Below, piece after piece: positions 9,923 to 20,600 of a stretch of 64,000 nt of DNA. The DNA lies in the NCBI GenBank assembly GCA_963921195.1, contig OY992540.1:63062844-63126843 (forward strand), read 5' to 3'. The stretch's first letter is position 1; each line of letters starts with the position of its first letter. The stretch comes from Pegoplata infirma (taxonomy: Eukaryota > Arthropoda > Insecta > Diptera > Anthomyiidae). The notes below the pieces were generated by a model, which did not search any database, was not told the DNA's origin, and saw only the letters and a program-made list of their open reading frames with translations. The position numbers were made by a program, and so were the translations under genes.

Positions 9923-12503
9923 CAAGTAGAAAAGTTAAATTCGACTTGGCCGAATCTATGAATACCCTCCACAATGCCCTTTTTAAGTGATAGTAAATTT
10001 TCTAACGTGAAAAAATAACATTTTTGATTAGAAATATTTTATTTTGTGTAAAAAAACTTTTTTTAGTAATTTTTGAAAAAAAAAAAAAAAAATTTACTAA
10101 TTGTTTTTTTTGAGTGTAAATTTTTTTTGAGTGTATTTTTTTTTTGCTTTAGTGTAAAAATATTTTTGAGTGACAAAAATACCTTGCAAAGTAATTTTTG
10201 ATAAAAAAAAAATAATTTACTAATTTTTTTTGAGTGTAAAATTTATTTTGAGTGTAAAATTTTTTTTTAGTATTTTTTTTTTTTTTTTTGTTTTGGTGTA
10301 AAAATATTTTTGAGTGACAAAAATACTTGCAAAATATTTTTATGACTTGCCAATGTTTTTAAAACATGTTTAACGGGTTTTCAACACGTGATTTTAAGGA
10401 GAAACTAATCTGAAATTAACGGTTTTGCTAATAACTTTTGAACGATTAGACCGATTTAGCTGAAATTTAAATTGAACTGGACCAGAGGAACGGCAAATAT
10501 ATATGTCACACTTCAGCATCCTCAGAATTGTTGTTCGAAAGTTACCGTATGTTTTAACTCGTAAATTCCAGAAAAACCCTTGCCGAAATTCACTCATTTG
10601 CTTATAACTTTTGAACCACTGCATAGAGGGCCAGACAGATCGATTTCCGGCCAAAAGTCCTTATTTGTAAATTATCAAAAAAAAATGTTTACCAGTTTGT
10701 TGAGCATATATAGAAGCAGGTTTTCTGAACTTATCTTTATGATGCAATTACACCCTTTCCTTTGACAGGTCTCAAAGTTAAAAAAGTTGGTAAAAAATTT
10801 TTAAAAGTTGAGATACTTTTTTATTTTTTTTCCAAACTTCTATTGCTAATGTTTAACTTTTTGTTTGCGTGGTTCAACCTTATATATAAGCCTTTGTAAC
10901 GAAAATAACATGGACAAATATAACTCATTTGCCTGGCAGTAATTCGCGTTTTTTGTGAAAAAATTATAATTTTTTAGCTATTTTCCTCGCGCCGAAAAAA
11001 TCCTCAGCGATGCTCAGTTCGATACAATCGGTCTATATTTTTTTTGATATAAAATAGATCCATATTTTTCGAAAAAAGTTGCCCAAACTTGCTCGAAATG
11101 ATAAATTGCGAAATTACAGCTACATATGCAGTGGTCCGAGATATGTTTTTAAAAAAAATAATTTAACCCAAAATAATGTTTTACTGCTTGATTAGTTTTT
11201 TTATCGTCAGAGAGTGCCTTAAGTGTAGGAGAAAAAAATTATATACATTTCTAGTTTTTTGTAGAATTATGGAAACTATCGGTTACACCATTTCCAATTA
11301 AATTCAAAGATTTTTTATTGGATTTCCAAAATAAAGAATAAAAAGTGAATAATTTGTCGTCACCATTTCCAAAAGCTTGTCTGAGACTGAGTAAGTCGTT
11401 TACACCATTTCCATATTTATATCAAAAATAAAAAAAATATATATATAAAAATTATGTGCGTAGATTTAACTTCAGACACTCTTAATGCTCTTAAAACTAA
11501 TTTTTAGTTTGATCAGACAAAGTTAAAAAATCTAGCCGCCATATTGTTTCCGCCATATTGAATTTTATCAGTTCGATTTTAAGATAACAGACCGGGAAAT
11601 TTACTAGGCGACACTTTCAGCTAGCTTCAACAAAGAAAAGGAATATAACTGTTTTTTAATTACTTGAAACAAACTTTACTAAGGATATTTAGTCCGCCAT
11701 TTTGTTTTTCAAAATTCACACCAGTAATTCTGATTCAGTAACTCCAAAACCCCCTTAAAACAAAATTTGAGTTTAATCGGACAATTATTAAAAAAATTTC
11801 TCCGCCATATTGGATGCGCCATTTTGATTTTTTTTAGTTTTTAGTTAAATTTTGAAATCAGCGACCCCGAAATACTCTAGAAGCACATTTTCAGCCGGAT
11901 CCAACAACGACAAAGACTTTTGGCCGGAGTTGGATCATTCTTTAAACTTTAAGAAGCATATTTAGTCCGCCATTTTGTTTTTCAAAATTTTGAGTAACAA
12001 TTCTTATTCAGTAACTCCAAGACCCGCATAAATCAAAATTTGAGTTCAATCGGACAATTTTTAAAAATATTTGTCCGCCATATTGGATCCGCCATTTTGA
12101 TTTTTTTGGTTTTTAGCTAAATTTTTAAATCAGCGACCTCCAATTCCTCTAGAAGCACATTTTCAGACGGATCCAACAACGATAAAGACTTTTGGCCGGA
12201 ATTGGATCATGCTGGCCCTGTGTGCACTGAACCGATTTTGCTGGATTGCAATACCAACCTGACCAGTAAATGCCCAACATATATGCCAAACTTCAGGAGC
12301 CTCCGTAGAGTCTTTCAAAAGTTAGCGTGTTTTCAACAGACAGACAGACGGACGGACGGACGGACATCGCTAGATCGTCTTAAAATCGATCGAGGATCAT
12401 GAATATATATACTTTATGGGGTCCTAGACCAATATTTCGAGGTGTTACAAACGGAATGACAAACTTATATATACCCTCTATCACTAGAGTGGAGGGTATA
12501 AAA
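9923..12503 (+). mobile_element. M-family muscoid repeat, long copy 1
   Basis: The 5' end is CAAGTAGAAAAGTTAAATTC followed by the self-complementary TTCGACTTGGCCGAA and ATACCCTCCACAATGCC. The 3' end has the (GGAC)n block (12350-12364), TCGTCTTAAAATCGATCGAG, CTTTATGGGGTCCTAGACC and a terminal hairpin TACCCTC..GAGGGTA. This copy has an extra 1.4-kb middle section, part of it tandemly duplicated (11691-12210). No transposase is seen, so it is non-autonomous and of uncertain class. Confidence 0.85.
11691..12210 (+). repeat. About 273-bp tandem duplication
   Basis: The unit begins AGTCCGCCATTTTGTTTTTC at 11691 and again at 11964, and ends with TTTTGGCCGGAGTTGGATCA-like text. A third, partial unit (TCCGCCATATTG) lies at about 11540-11575. 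It is internal to the long M-family copy. Confidence 0.75.
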
Positions 12504-12894
12504 AGGGTTAAAAAATGTTTCTTCAAACTTTACCAAACATATTTATGCCTTAAAGACAATTTTATAAAGTTGATTATAAACCTTTTATAAACATATACGT
12601 AAAACTATAAACAAAATGAGAATTAAAAAAACTATACGAGAAATAAAAAAAACTTTCAAAAAACTGTTTATACGTTTGTATTTGTTTCTGTAAATAAAAC
12701 AATGTAAGAGAAAAACACACAGTAGCACACACATGGAAAACGAAATATTTAATTTAAAAACAATTAAAATTTTGAAAATAATGGTAAAAATTTAATTAAA
12801 CAATTAATTATATTAATTAAAAATGTAATTGATATTAAATTTAAAAACAATTAAAATTTGAATTAAAATAAAATTTACGATATTATTTTCTGTG

Positions 12895-13339
12895 TGAGCA
12901 TATTACCACACTGTGCTTGGAGGGTTTAAAAATTTAATTATATATGCATGTATTTTGGCAAATGACATACATATTCTATTTTCGAAAGGATATTGTCAAT
13001 TGCATCAATGAATGTGTTAAAAACTACTCAGCGAAAAGAATTGAATTGCACAAAGCGGTAATAAAATTCCGAAGTACGCAAATGAATGATATTACATGGT
13101 TATAAAGAAATATTATACATATGTAATAAGGTAAATTTAACTACATAAAAAACGTCACTACGGCGATTAAATAAAGGTAAATAAATACGTAAATGAAAGA
13201 AAACACACAAATGTACGCTACAAAAAAATTACTAAGAAAAAGTTTCGTAATCCCATTTAGAAAATTTTTACAATTTTTCTTGGTTTTAATAAAAAGTTTT
13301 TTATATAATTTTACAAATTATGTTTTAATTTTAAAATTA
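12895..13339. other. AT-rich DNA, nothing recognised
   Basis: No gene or clear repeat; only short chance frames. Confidence 0.4.
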
Positions 13340-13720
13340 ATAAGAATTTATATTTTGAGGATGATTATTCTGGCTCGAGGTCATTATTTTTTTACTAATT
13401 AAAACCATGATATTAACATAGCATAATTTTCAAGACAATTATTTTTCTGTTTCAAATTTATTATTGCTGGTCATTTTTGCAAGACATAATCGACACGTGT
13501 TTCGAAATTTGTCAGATTCCATTGTCAAGATTATTTAGCAAAAATAGAAACGATTTACTACAAAGTAGCAAACGCGTCTAAAGACAAATCAGCATAAATA
13601 AATTTAAAACAGAAAAATAATTTTCTTGAAAATTATTCTATGAGAATATCATGGTTTTAATTAGTAACGAAAATAATGACCTCGATTCAGAAAAAACATC
13701 CCCAAAATATAAAATTATAA
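13340..13720. repeat. Imperfect palindrome, family also at 56107-56412
   Basis: The arms run from CTGGCTCGAGGTCATTATTT and ATTAAAACCATGATA inward, and are mirrored by TATCATGGTTTTAATTAG and AATAATGACCTCGA. The dyad centre is near 13530. Internal text (ACTGGTCATTTTTGCAAGA, TTGACAATGGAATCTGAC) recurs at 56107-56412. This is a small foldback-type element without coding capacity. Confidence 0.75.
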
Positions 13721-13985
13721 AAAGAAAATTGGAATAAAAATAAGTTTGGGTGGAAAAACATATAGAATATGGGGTAAAAAAAGTTAAATACGAAAAATTT
13801 AAGTAAAAATAATGAGAATATCATGGTTTTAATTAGTAAAGAAAATAATGACCTCGATCCAGAAAAAACATCCCCAAAATATAAAATTATAAAAAGAAAA
13901 TTGGAATAAAAATAAGTTTGGGTGGAAAAACATATAGAATATGGGGTAAAAAAAGTTAAATACGAAAAATTTAAGTAAAAATAAT
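13642..13985. repeat. Two 172-bp direct repeats
   Basis: The unit beginning GAGAATATCATGG starts at 13642 and again at 13814. I see only a couple of base differences between the copies, so the duplication is recent. The first unit overlaps the right arm of the adjacent palindrome. Confidence 0.9.
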
Positions 13986-16330
13986 CATTCCATATTGTTC
14001 CCTGCTCTATTCCATTTCGTTCCCCGTTCTACTCCATTTCATTTCCAATTCCATCTCCTTTCGTTCCATGTAAGTTTCATTCCTCTCCGTATATTATGCG
14101 TAAAAGAAATAAAAAGTTCTATTATCTTTATCTTATAGATATGAAAAGTACCATTTTACATCACTGTTACCCCTTTTTACTCTAAAATTTTAAGTTTTAA
14201 AATATGGCCTTCTCTTGGGTGTTATTTCATTTGTCACCTTTTCCCCTTAAATAAATTTTTCAAAAACTGTTTTTTTTTGTCATAGGTGATCCTATATTAA
14301 AAATTTCAAGTTTCTGAACCATTATTTCAAGAAATATAAGAATATCCAAATTTGCACTTTTTATCCCCTTTACGATCGGTCGCGACCCTTAAAAACAGAA
14401 TTTCCAAAAATGACTTTCCAGCATTAAAAATTTCAGTACCTAGGATCATTACATCATAAAATATAAAAAGTATCAAAAACACTTTTTTTCACCTCTAGAA
14501 ACTGAATTTTTTGAAAATACTTAAGCAGATTGTTTTTTCACCGAAGGCACCTACATTCCAAAATTCAGGCTTCTAAGGTCTTTATTATAGGAACAGAAAA
14601 AAAGTAACAAAAAATCCCATTCTTACCGCCGTTAGAAACGGAATTTCCAAAAAGTACCTCGTACAGAATGTTTTTTTCTTCACCGAAAAATCCTACATTC
14701 AATATTTCAATTTTCTAGGATCATTATTTCAGCAAATATTAAAAGTACAAAAAGGATTTAACATTCCTAATTTTAAGTTTCTAGAACCATTACGTCAGAC
14801 AATATCAAAAGTTCCGAAAATACACTTTTTAGTTACTTTACCCCAAAATGTATCTTTTCCAGAATGTTTTCCCACAATACATTAAAAATTTTAAGATTCT
14901 AGGACCATTTTTCAGGAAATATAAAAAGATTCTATGATTATTATTTCAGGAAATAAAAAAGTACAAAAAGTGTACTTTCGGTACTTTTAATAAAAGGTTC
15001 TTTATATTAAAGGTACTTTTTATAAAAGGTACTTTTTATAAAATGTACTTTTTATAAAAGGTACTTTTTATAAAAGGTACTTTTTATAAAAGGTACTTTT
15101 TATAAAAGGTACTTTTTATAAAAGGTACTTTTTATAAAAGGTACTTTTTATAAAATGTACTTTTTATAAAACGTACTTTTATAAAAGGTACTTTTTATAA
15201 AAGGTACTTTTTATAAAAGGTACTTTTTATAAAAGGTACTTTTTATAAAAGGTACTTTTTATAAAAGGTACTTTTTATAAAAGGTACTTTTTATAAAAGG
15301 TACTTTTTATAAAAGGTACTTTTTATAAAAGGTACTTTTTATAAAAGGTACTTTTTATAATGTATTTTTCACTGTAGGATTCTACATTCCAAATTTCAAG
15401 TTTCTATGCCCATTATTTCAAGAAATAACAAGAAGTACTGAAAGAACACTTTTCACCCCTCTGACCCCCCTTAGAATCCAAATTTTCAAAATTTGTTTTT
15501 TTCAGCAGAGGATCCTACTTTCCAAATTTCAAGTTTGTGTGACCAATATTTCAGTTAATAGTACCAAAATTACACTTTTTTACTCATTTTACCCCCGTAG
15601 AATCAACATTGGCAAAAAACCAGCCTCTTTTTTCGGGGAGGTCAATCTACATTGTCTAAATTCAAGTTTCTAGTACCATAATTTAAGGAAATGTAAAAGG
15701 TACCAAAAGTTAAGTTGTTTACCCTTTTTGCCCCCTTAGAATCAATATTGGCAAAAGTCCAGCCTTATTTGATCTATATTCCTTGAGGTGAACATACTGT
15801 CGAAATTTCAAGTCTCTATGACCATTTTTTAAGGAAATATAAAAGGTACCAAAAGTACAGTTTTTTACCCTTTTTACCCCCTTAAAAACAACATTGGCAA
15901 AAATCCACCCCTAATGGATCTATATTTCGGGAGCTGAACTTACATTCCAAATTTCAAGTTTCTAGGACCATTATTAAAGGAAATAAAAAAAGGTACCAAA
16001 AGTACAGTTTTTTACCCTTTTTACCCCCTTAGAATCAACATTGGCAAAAGTCCAGCCGTATTGGATCTATATTCCGGGAAGTGAACATACAGTCGATATT
16101 TCAAGTCTATATGACCATTATTTCAGTAGATATAAAAAGTACCAAAAGTATAGTTTTTTACCCTTTTTACCCCCTTAGAATTAACATTGGCAAAAATCCA
16201 GCCTTAGTGGATCTATATTCCGGGAGGTGAACCTACAGTCCAAATTTCAAGTATCTAGCTTCAGCGGTTTGGGCTGGGCGAAGATGAGTCAGTCAGTCAG
16301 TCAGTCACATTACTCTTTTATATATATAGA
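13986..16330. repeat. Composite dispersed repeat with internal tandem arrays
   Basis: The region consists of diverged units containing AATTTCAAGTTTCTAGGACC, TTATTTCAGGAAATATAAAA and GTACCAAAAGTAC. From about 15480 to 16260 they form roughly 150-165 bp tandem units with TACCCCCTTAGAATCAAC and GGATCTATATTCCGGGAGG. It ends with GGGCTGGGCGAAGATG, a GTCA microsatellite (16288-16307) and TTATATATATAGATT. Similar text in reverse orientation occurs at 61850-62150. No coding sequence. Confidence 0.75.
15005..15365. repeat. 16-bp minisatellite
   Basis: About twenty-two nearly identical copies of GGTACTTTTTATAAAA, with a few units reading TGTACTT or ACGTACTT. The high uniformity implies recent expansion. 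It lies inside the composite repeat, whose own text contains the related string GTACTTTTAATAAAAGG. Confidence 0.95.
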
Positions 16331-17454
16331 TTTATCGATTTAAGTAATACTAATAATAAAACGTTTAATTGAATCAATTAGTTATTTAATTGAATCAATT
16401 AATTATTTAATTGTATCAATAAAATTATTAATTAAATCAATTAAATAATTTTTTTTACCGATTTCTGAAGAAAAATTCAATTAAACCTTTAATCGTCATT
16501 TTCTTTTTTCATTTTTGTCCATTTAAATTGACAACGTTTTATAAATTTTTAAAATTCGAATTTTATCAAAGTTCAAATTCTTTAAGTTTCAACAACTTCA
16601 AAATGTATTACATTTTTGTAATCAAAATCCTTGACATGATTTCGATGTATGAACTTTTAATGATTCTTTTTGTATATCAATTCATTGCTTATGTACTTTT
16701 CATATACTCGTTAGGGTGGCCCGAAAGATTAGCTTTATCTAATTTCGATACAATTATTGTTTAAAATTAGATAAAATTATTGTTTCTTTTAGTCTAAAAA
16801 CTCTATATTTACTATTTGAGACAAATCGGACAATTTTTATCCGTTTCGCTTGGGGGTTTAAGTTGGAACTTAAAAAAAAAATACTTTTTTTTTTTATTAT
16901 TGTTTCACTTGATTAGCTTATTAACGACAAAAAAAAATAAGTTTTGGTTAGATATTGCTCCATTATTTGCCCGGAAATCGAGGAAATTCGACAAAAGTAA
17001 TTTTTTGTGCCACTCTAATATTCATTCTATGTTTTTCATTCACTGTTAATTTAACATTGGCACTAAGATTCAATTTATCCATTTAGTTTTAATATGTCTT
17101 TTTTAAACGAAAATGTGTGTTAAAAAAAATCTCTTCATATAAAATATATTTTAAAAGATTTTCCATTAAACAAAAAAAATGAAATAAAAGTAAGAAGCAT
17201 TTATTTTACACCATTTAAACTTTGACTTTTTATGCATTGCATTAAATTTTCATTTAACATTTTGGGTTGTTAATGTTTCTATTTGATGTACAAAGAAAAT
17301 GCAAAAAAAAAACACTTTCTATGCAAGATGATTTTCTTTTTTTCATTTTGGCATAAAGATTATTTTTTTCTTTTTTTACTTAAAATGTTTTTTTATTTTT
17401 ATTTAATTTTTTCTCGTTTATTTTTTTGTTTCTTTTTTGGTTTTTATTGTGCAG
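16331..17454. other. AT-rich DNA upstream of the first identified RhoU exon
   Basis: 16360-16460 holds four or five AATTGAATCAATTAATTATT-like units. 16735-16775 holds a short repeat of TAATTTCGATACAATTATTG type. The last 50 bases are the pyrimidine-rich 3' end of an intron (TTTTTATTGTGCAG). I could not find an exon with an initiator ATG that joins to 17455. Confidence 0.5.
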
Positions 17455-17620
17455 CAGCAACAATCTACCAGTGATACAAGCTCAACTTCACGCGATGATA
17501 GTACAACAACAACAACGACAACTACCAATACCAGTAATGATGGCACAATTCGAAGTAGTCGTAAAGGTGCTACAAAGTTTTTATTAAGAAAACGTAAAAC
17601 AAAGAAATCATCAACGAAAG
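17455..17620 (+). CDS. RhoU: RhoU-like exon 1 of those found (N-terminal extension)
   Basis: The exon follows a polypyrimidine tract and GTGCAG, and ends AAAG before GTAAGT. It encodes a Gln start, a Ser/Thr-rich stretch with eight Thr in a row, and a basic segment KFLLRKRKTKKSS. There is no Met in it, and the frame is closed upstream by a stop at 17404-17406, so translation must start in an earlier exon. The acceptor is a tandem NAGNAG (GCAGCAG), so one Gln could be optional. The basic run could help membrane or nuclear targeting, but that is a guess. Confidence 0.85.
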
Positions 17621-20600
17621 GTAAGTAACATTTAAATGGAAAATATGATTAATGGAACCAATTTTTTTTAAGTCCGAAATTGAACAAAAATTTCTAAAGA
17701 AATTTTAGTCCGAATTCGAAGCAAAATTTTAAAAGAAATTTAAGTCCGAATTCGAAGCAAAATTTCTAAAGAAATTTAAATCCAAATTCGAATCATAATT
17801 TCTAAAGAAATTTAAGTCCGAATTCGAACAAAAATTTCTAAAGAAATTTAAGTCCGAATTCGAAGCAAAATTTCTAAAGAAATTTAAGTCCGAATTCGAA
17901 GCAAAATTTCTAAAGAAATTTAAGTCCGCATTCGAAGCAAAATTTCTAAAGAAATTTAAGTCCGAATTCGAAGCAAAATTTCTAAAGAAATTTAAGTCCG
18001 AATTTGAAGCAAAATTTCTAAAGAAATTTAAGTCCGAATTCGAAGCAAAATTTCTAAAGAAATTTAAATCCGAATTCGAAGCAAAATTTCTAAAGAAAAT
18101 TTAAGTCCGAATTCGAAGCAAAATTTCTAAAGAAATTTAAGTTCGAATTCGGAGTTAAATTTTTATGTCCGAAAACAGTTTCTGAAATCAGTTGGCCCCA
18201 TTTATCCTATAGTAATAGATGAAAATTTTCAGCAGGCATGCAAGACTAACAAAAATAATAAAATCTTGTCATTGGTTGAACGGTGAAAAGAAACAGTTGG
18301 AAACAAATAACAATCACGTTGTTAAAGTTTGCAATAAATTAAAAACTAATTAAAATAAATATTGGGGTTATTTCAAATTCATTTTCATTCCAAGATGTCT
18401 TTTTTATGGTTTTCTAATTAATTACAAATTGATATAAATTTCTTTTAAAAATAAAATTTATTTAAATTAATTTTTGTTTTTCTCTTTCTATTTTCTTCTA
18501 GAATCTAAATCCTTAAAATCTCAGGAAAAAGCTTGTGTTAAATGCGTGGTTGTGGGAGATTGTGGCGTGGGGAAAACAAATTTAATACTCTCATATCTTG
18601 AGAATCGTTTCAATACTGAACATGTGCCTACAGCATCAGATATTTATAATGGTAAGTTAAATTTTATCGTTGGTTAAAGCAACATCTAGTAACATCTAGC
18701 AACAGCAGGCATTAGTAGCGCCCTGAAGTATGCTTCAAAAAATTAAAATATTATTTATGTATAAGATTCTCAAGCGTTGCTATTTTAGTATTTTTTCATA
18801 TATTTTTCTATAAAAAAAAAAAACGAAAACAAAAGTATAGATACCGGAGATATAACAATGATTGTACATTTCCTTTTTGTTTTGTTGGTGCCGTATGAAT
18901 TTATGAATTTATTTTACTATCATCAAGTAATATAAGAAACCAATTTGTAAAAGTTTTTTTTTCTTTTTTTATTATTCTTGTTTTTTTTTTTTTTTGGTTC
19001 ATCATAAACAAAAGCCTACTTCCTAATATCCTTGTATCCTTTTTTTGCGTTACTTTTTTCTGTTTTTTATGAAACGATGAAATTTTTCTAACATGCTGTG
19101 GAACTTTTTTTATGTAGGATGTGTTTTTTTTTTTTCTTTTTTTCTCCATTTTTATACCCTCCAACTACAGTATGGGGGTATACTCACTTTGTCATTCCGT
19201 GTGTAACGCATCGAAATATCGGTCGGGGACCCCATAAAGTATATATATTATTGATCAGTGATCGATTCTAAGACATTTTAACGATGTCCGTCCGTCCGTC
19301 CGTCCGTCCGTCTGTCCGTCCGTCCGTCCGTCCGTCTGTAGTTAACACGATGCAGTCCAAAATAAAATAGCTAGACCCTTCAAGTTTGGCACAGATATGT
19401 CTTATGTTCCTAGGCAGGTTAAGTTCGGAAATTGGCCAAATCGGACCAGGGGGAAAAAAGTTCCCCCTTGAAGAACTAAACCAACCTCTAAAAAAATACA
19501 CTTTTTTCCATGTTTTTTTTTGTATTTTTGTTAATTAAATGAAACATTTGGAATATTTATCGCGATGGGAAGGTGCTCTCAACGTCCCCCACTGACCCTA
19601 TCAACCCCCCCCCAAAAAAAAAGAAACGCCCCTGACAAATTTTTGTTTTTATTTTTTTTTACATTTTGGAGGGTATAATAGATTCGGCACAGCCGAATTT
19701 AACACTATCACTTGTTTTAGTTTAACTAGTATATTTTTTAAATGTTGATATACTGCTCCCATATATATATTTCATGTTATGTCATGCATAGACTTTATTG
19801 AAAAAAAAAATTCTCTTATTTCAAGTTCTTTTTTATTTCCACCCATCAACACTTGCTGTTGTTGTTGGTATTGTACATGGTGCAAATCCTTGTTAACAAA
19901 TTTAAATCTTTTTTGCAAAACAAATTTTAAATTTTAGTAAAATTGATAAATTACCAAAAAAAAAAAAAAACTGTTAGTAAATTGTATAAAGCAATCAGTA
20001 ATAACAATTGAATAGGGGTTTAAAGGGGATTGTAAAGTACAAAAGTGGGGTAAAAATATTTTTTTCGAATTGAAAAACAATTTTTTATATAAATGTTTTT
20101 TTTTTGTTTTTAAATTCTAATAGAAATTGCTAAAGAAAATTTGAATCGACTTGGAAAAAAAATCGTATAAAATTGTTACAAATCTGGGGGATTATTTTCG
20201 GAGTCGACAGCAATCCAAATTTTACACTCAAAATATTTTGTAGACAAAAACAAATGAAAAACATATTTAAAACAAGTGATAAAACATTTGAAAACCATCC
20301 CAGTAATTATTCATTTGTTTTAAAAACATCAACATTTATTTTTTACTGTTGACAAAATTTTCTAAAATAAATAACATTAAACATTAAAAAATTACTTTTT
20401 TTTTTTTTTTACCAACAAAATCTAAAAAAATAACCTACGAAAACATTAAAAATTCCAAAAAAATAACCTACGAAAACAATAAAAATTATTGATTTCGTAG
20501 GTTATTTTTTACAATTTACTATTGAAATATTTTTTTAAAAATTTTTAATAAAATTTTGGGGAATCGATCCCGCTTTCAACTGCATTCTGGCCAGACACTC

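Larger units (their letters stand above)
9595..12894. mobile_element. AT-rich element with CACAGAAAA ends, interrupted by an M-family copy
   Basis: The left part (9595-9920) starts CACAGAAAAAAAATTAATT and the right part (12740-12894) ends ATTATTTTCTGTG. Both are made of AATTAATTAAAT-like text. The pairing of the two ends suggests one palindromic low-complexity element split by the 2.6-kb M-family copy. The link between the two halves is inferred. Confidence 0.45.

Noticed and set aside
12202..12402. Reading frame over the GGAC tract
   Set aside because: Translation of the M-family repeat with a simple-sequence run; similar runs in other copies shift frame.
17283..17474. Reading frame running into the first RhoU exon
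   Set aside because: It is a poly-Phe/Leu translation of the intron's pyrimidine tract in a different frame from the exon.
17665..18160. CRISPR-like array
   Set aside because: 36-bp units are contiguous with no unique spacers, and the DNA is clearly from an animal nucleus.
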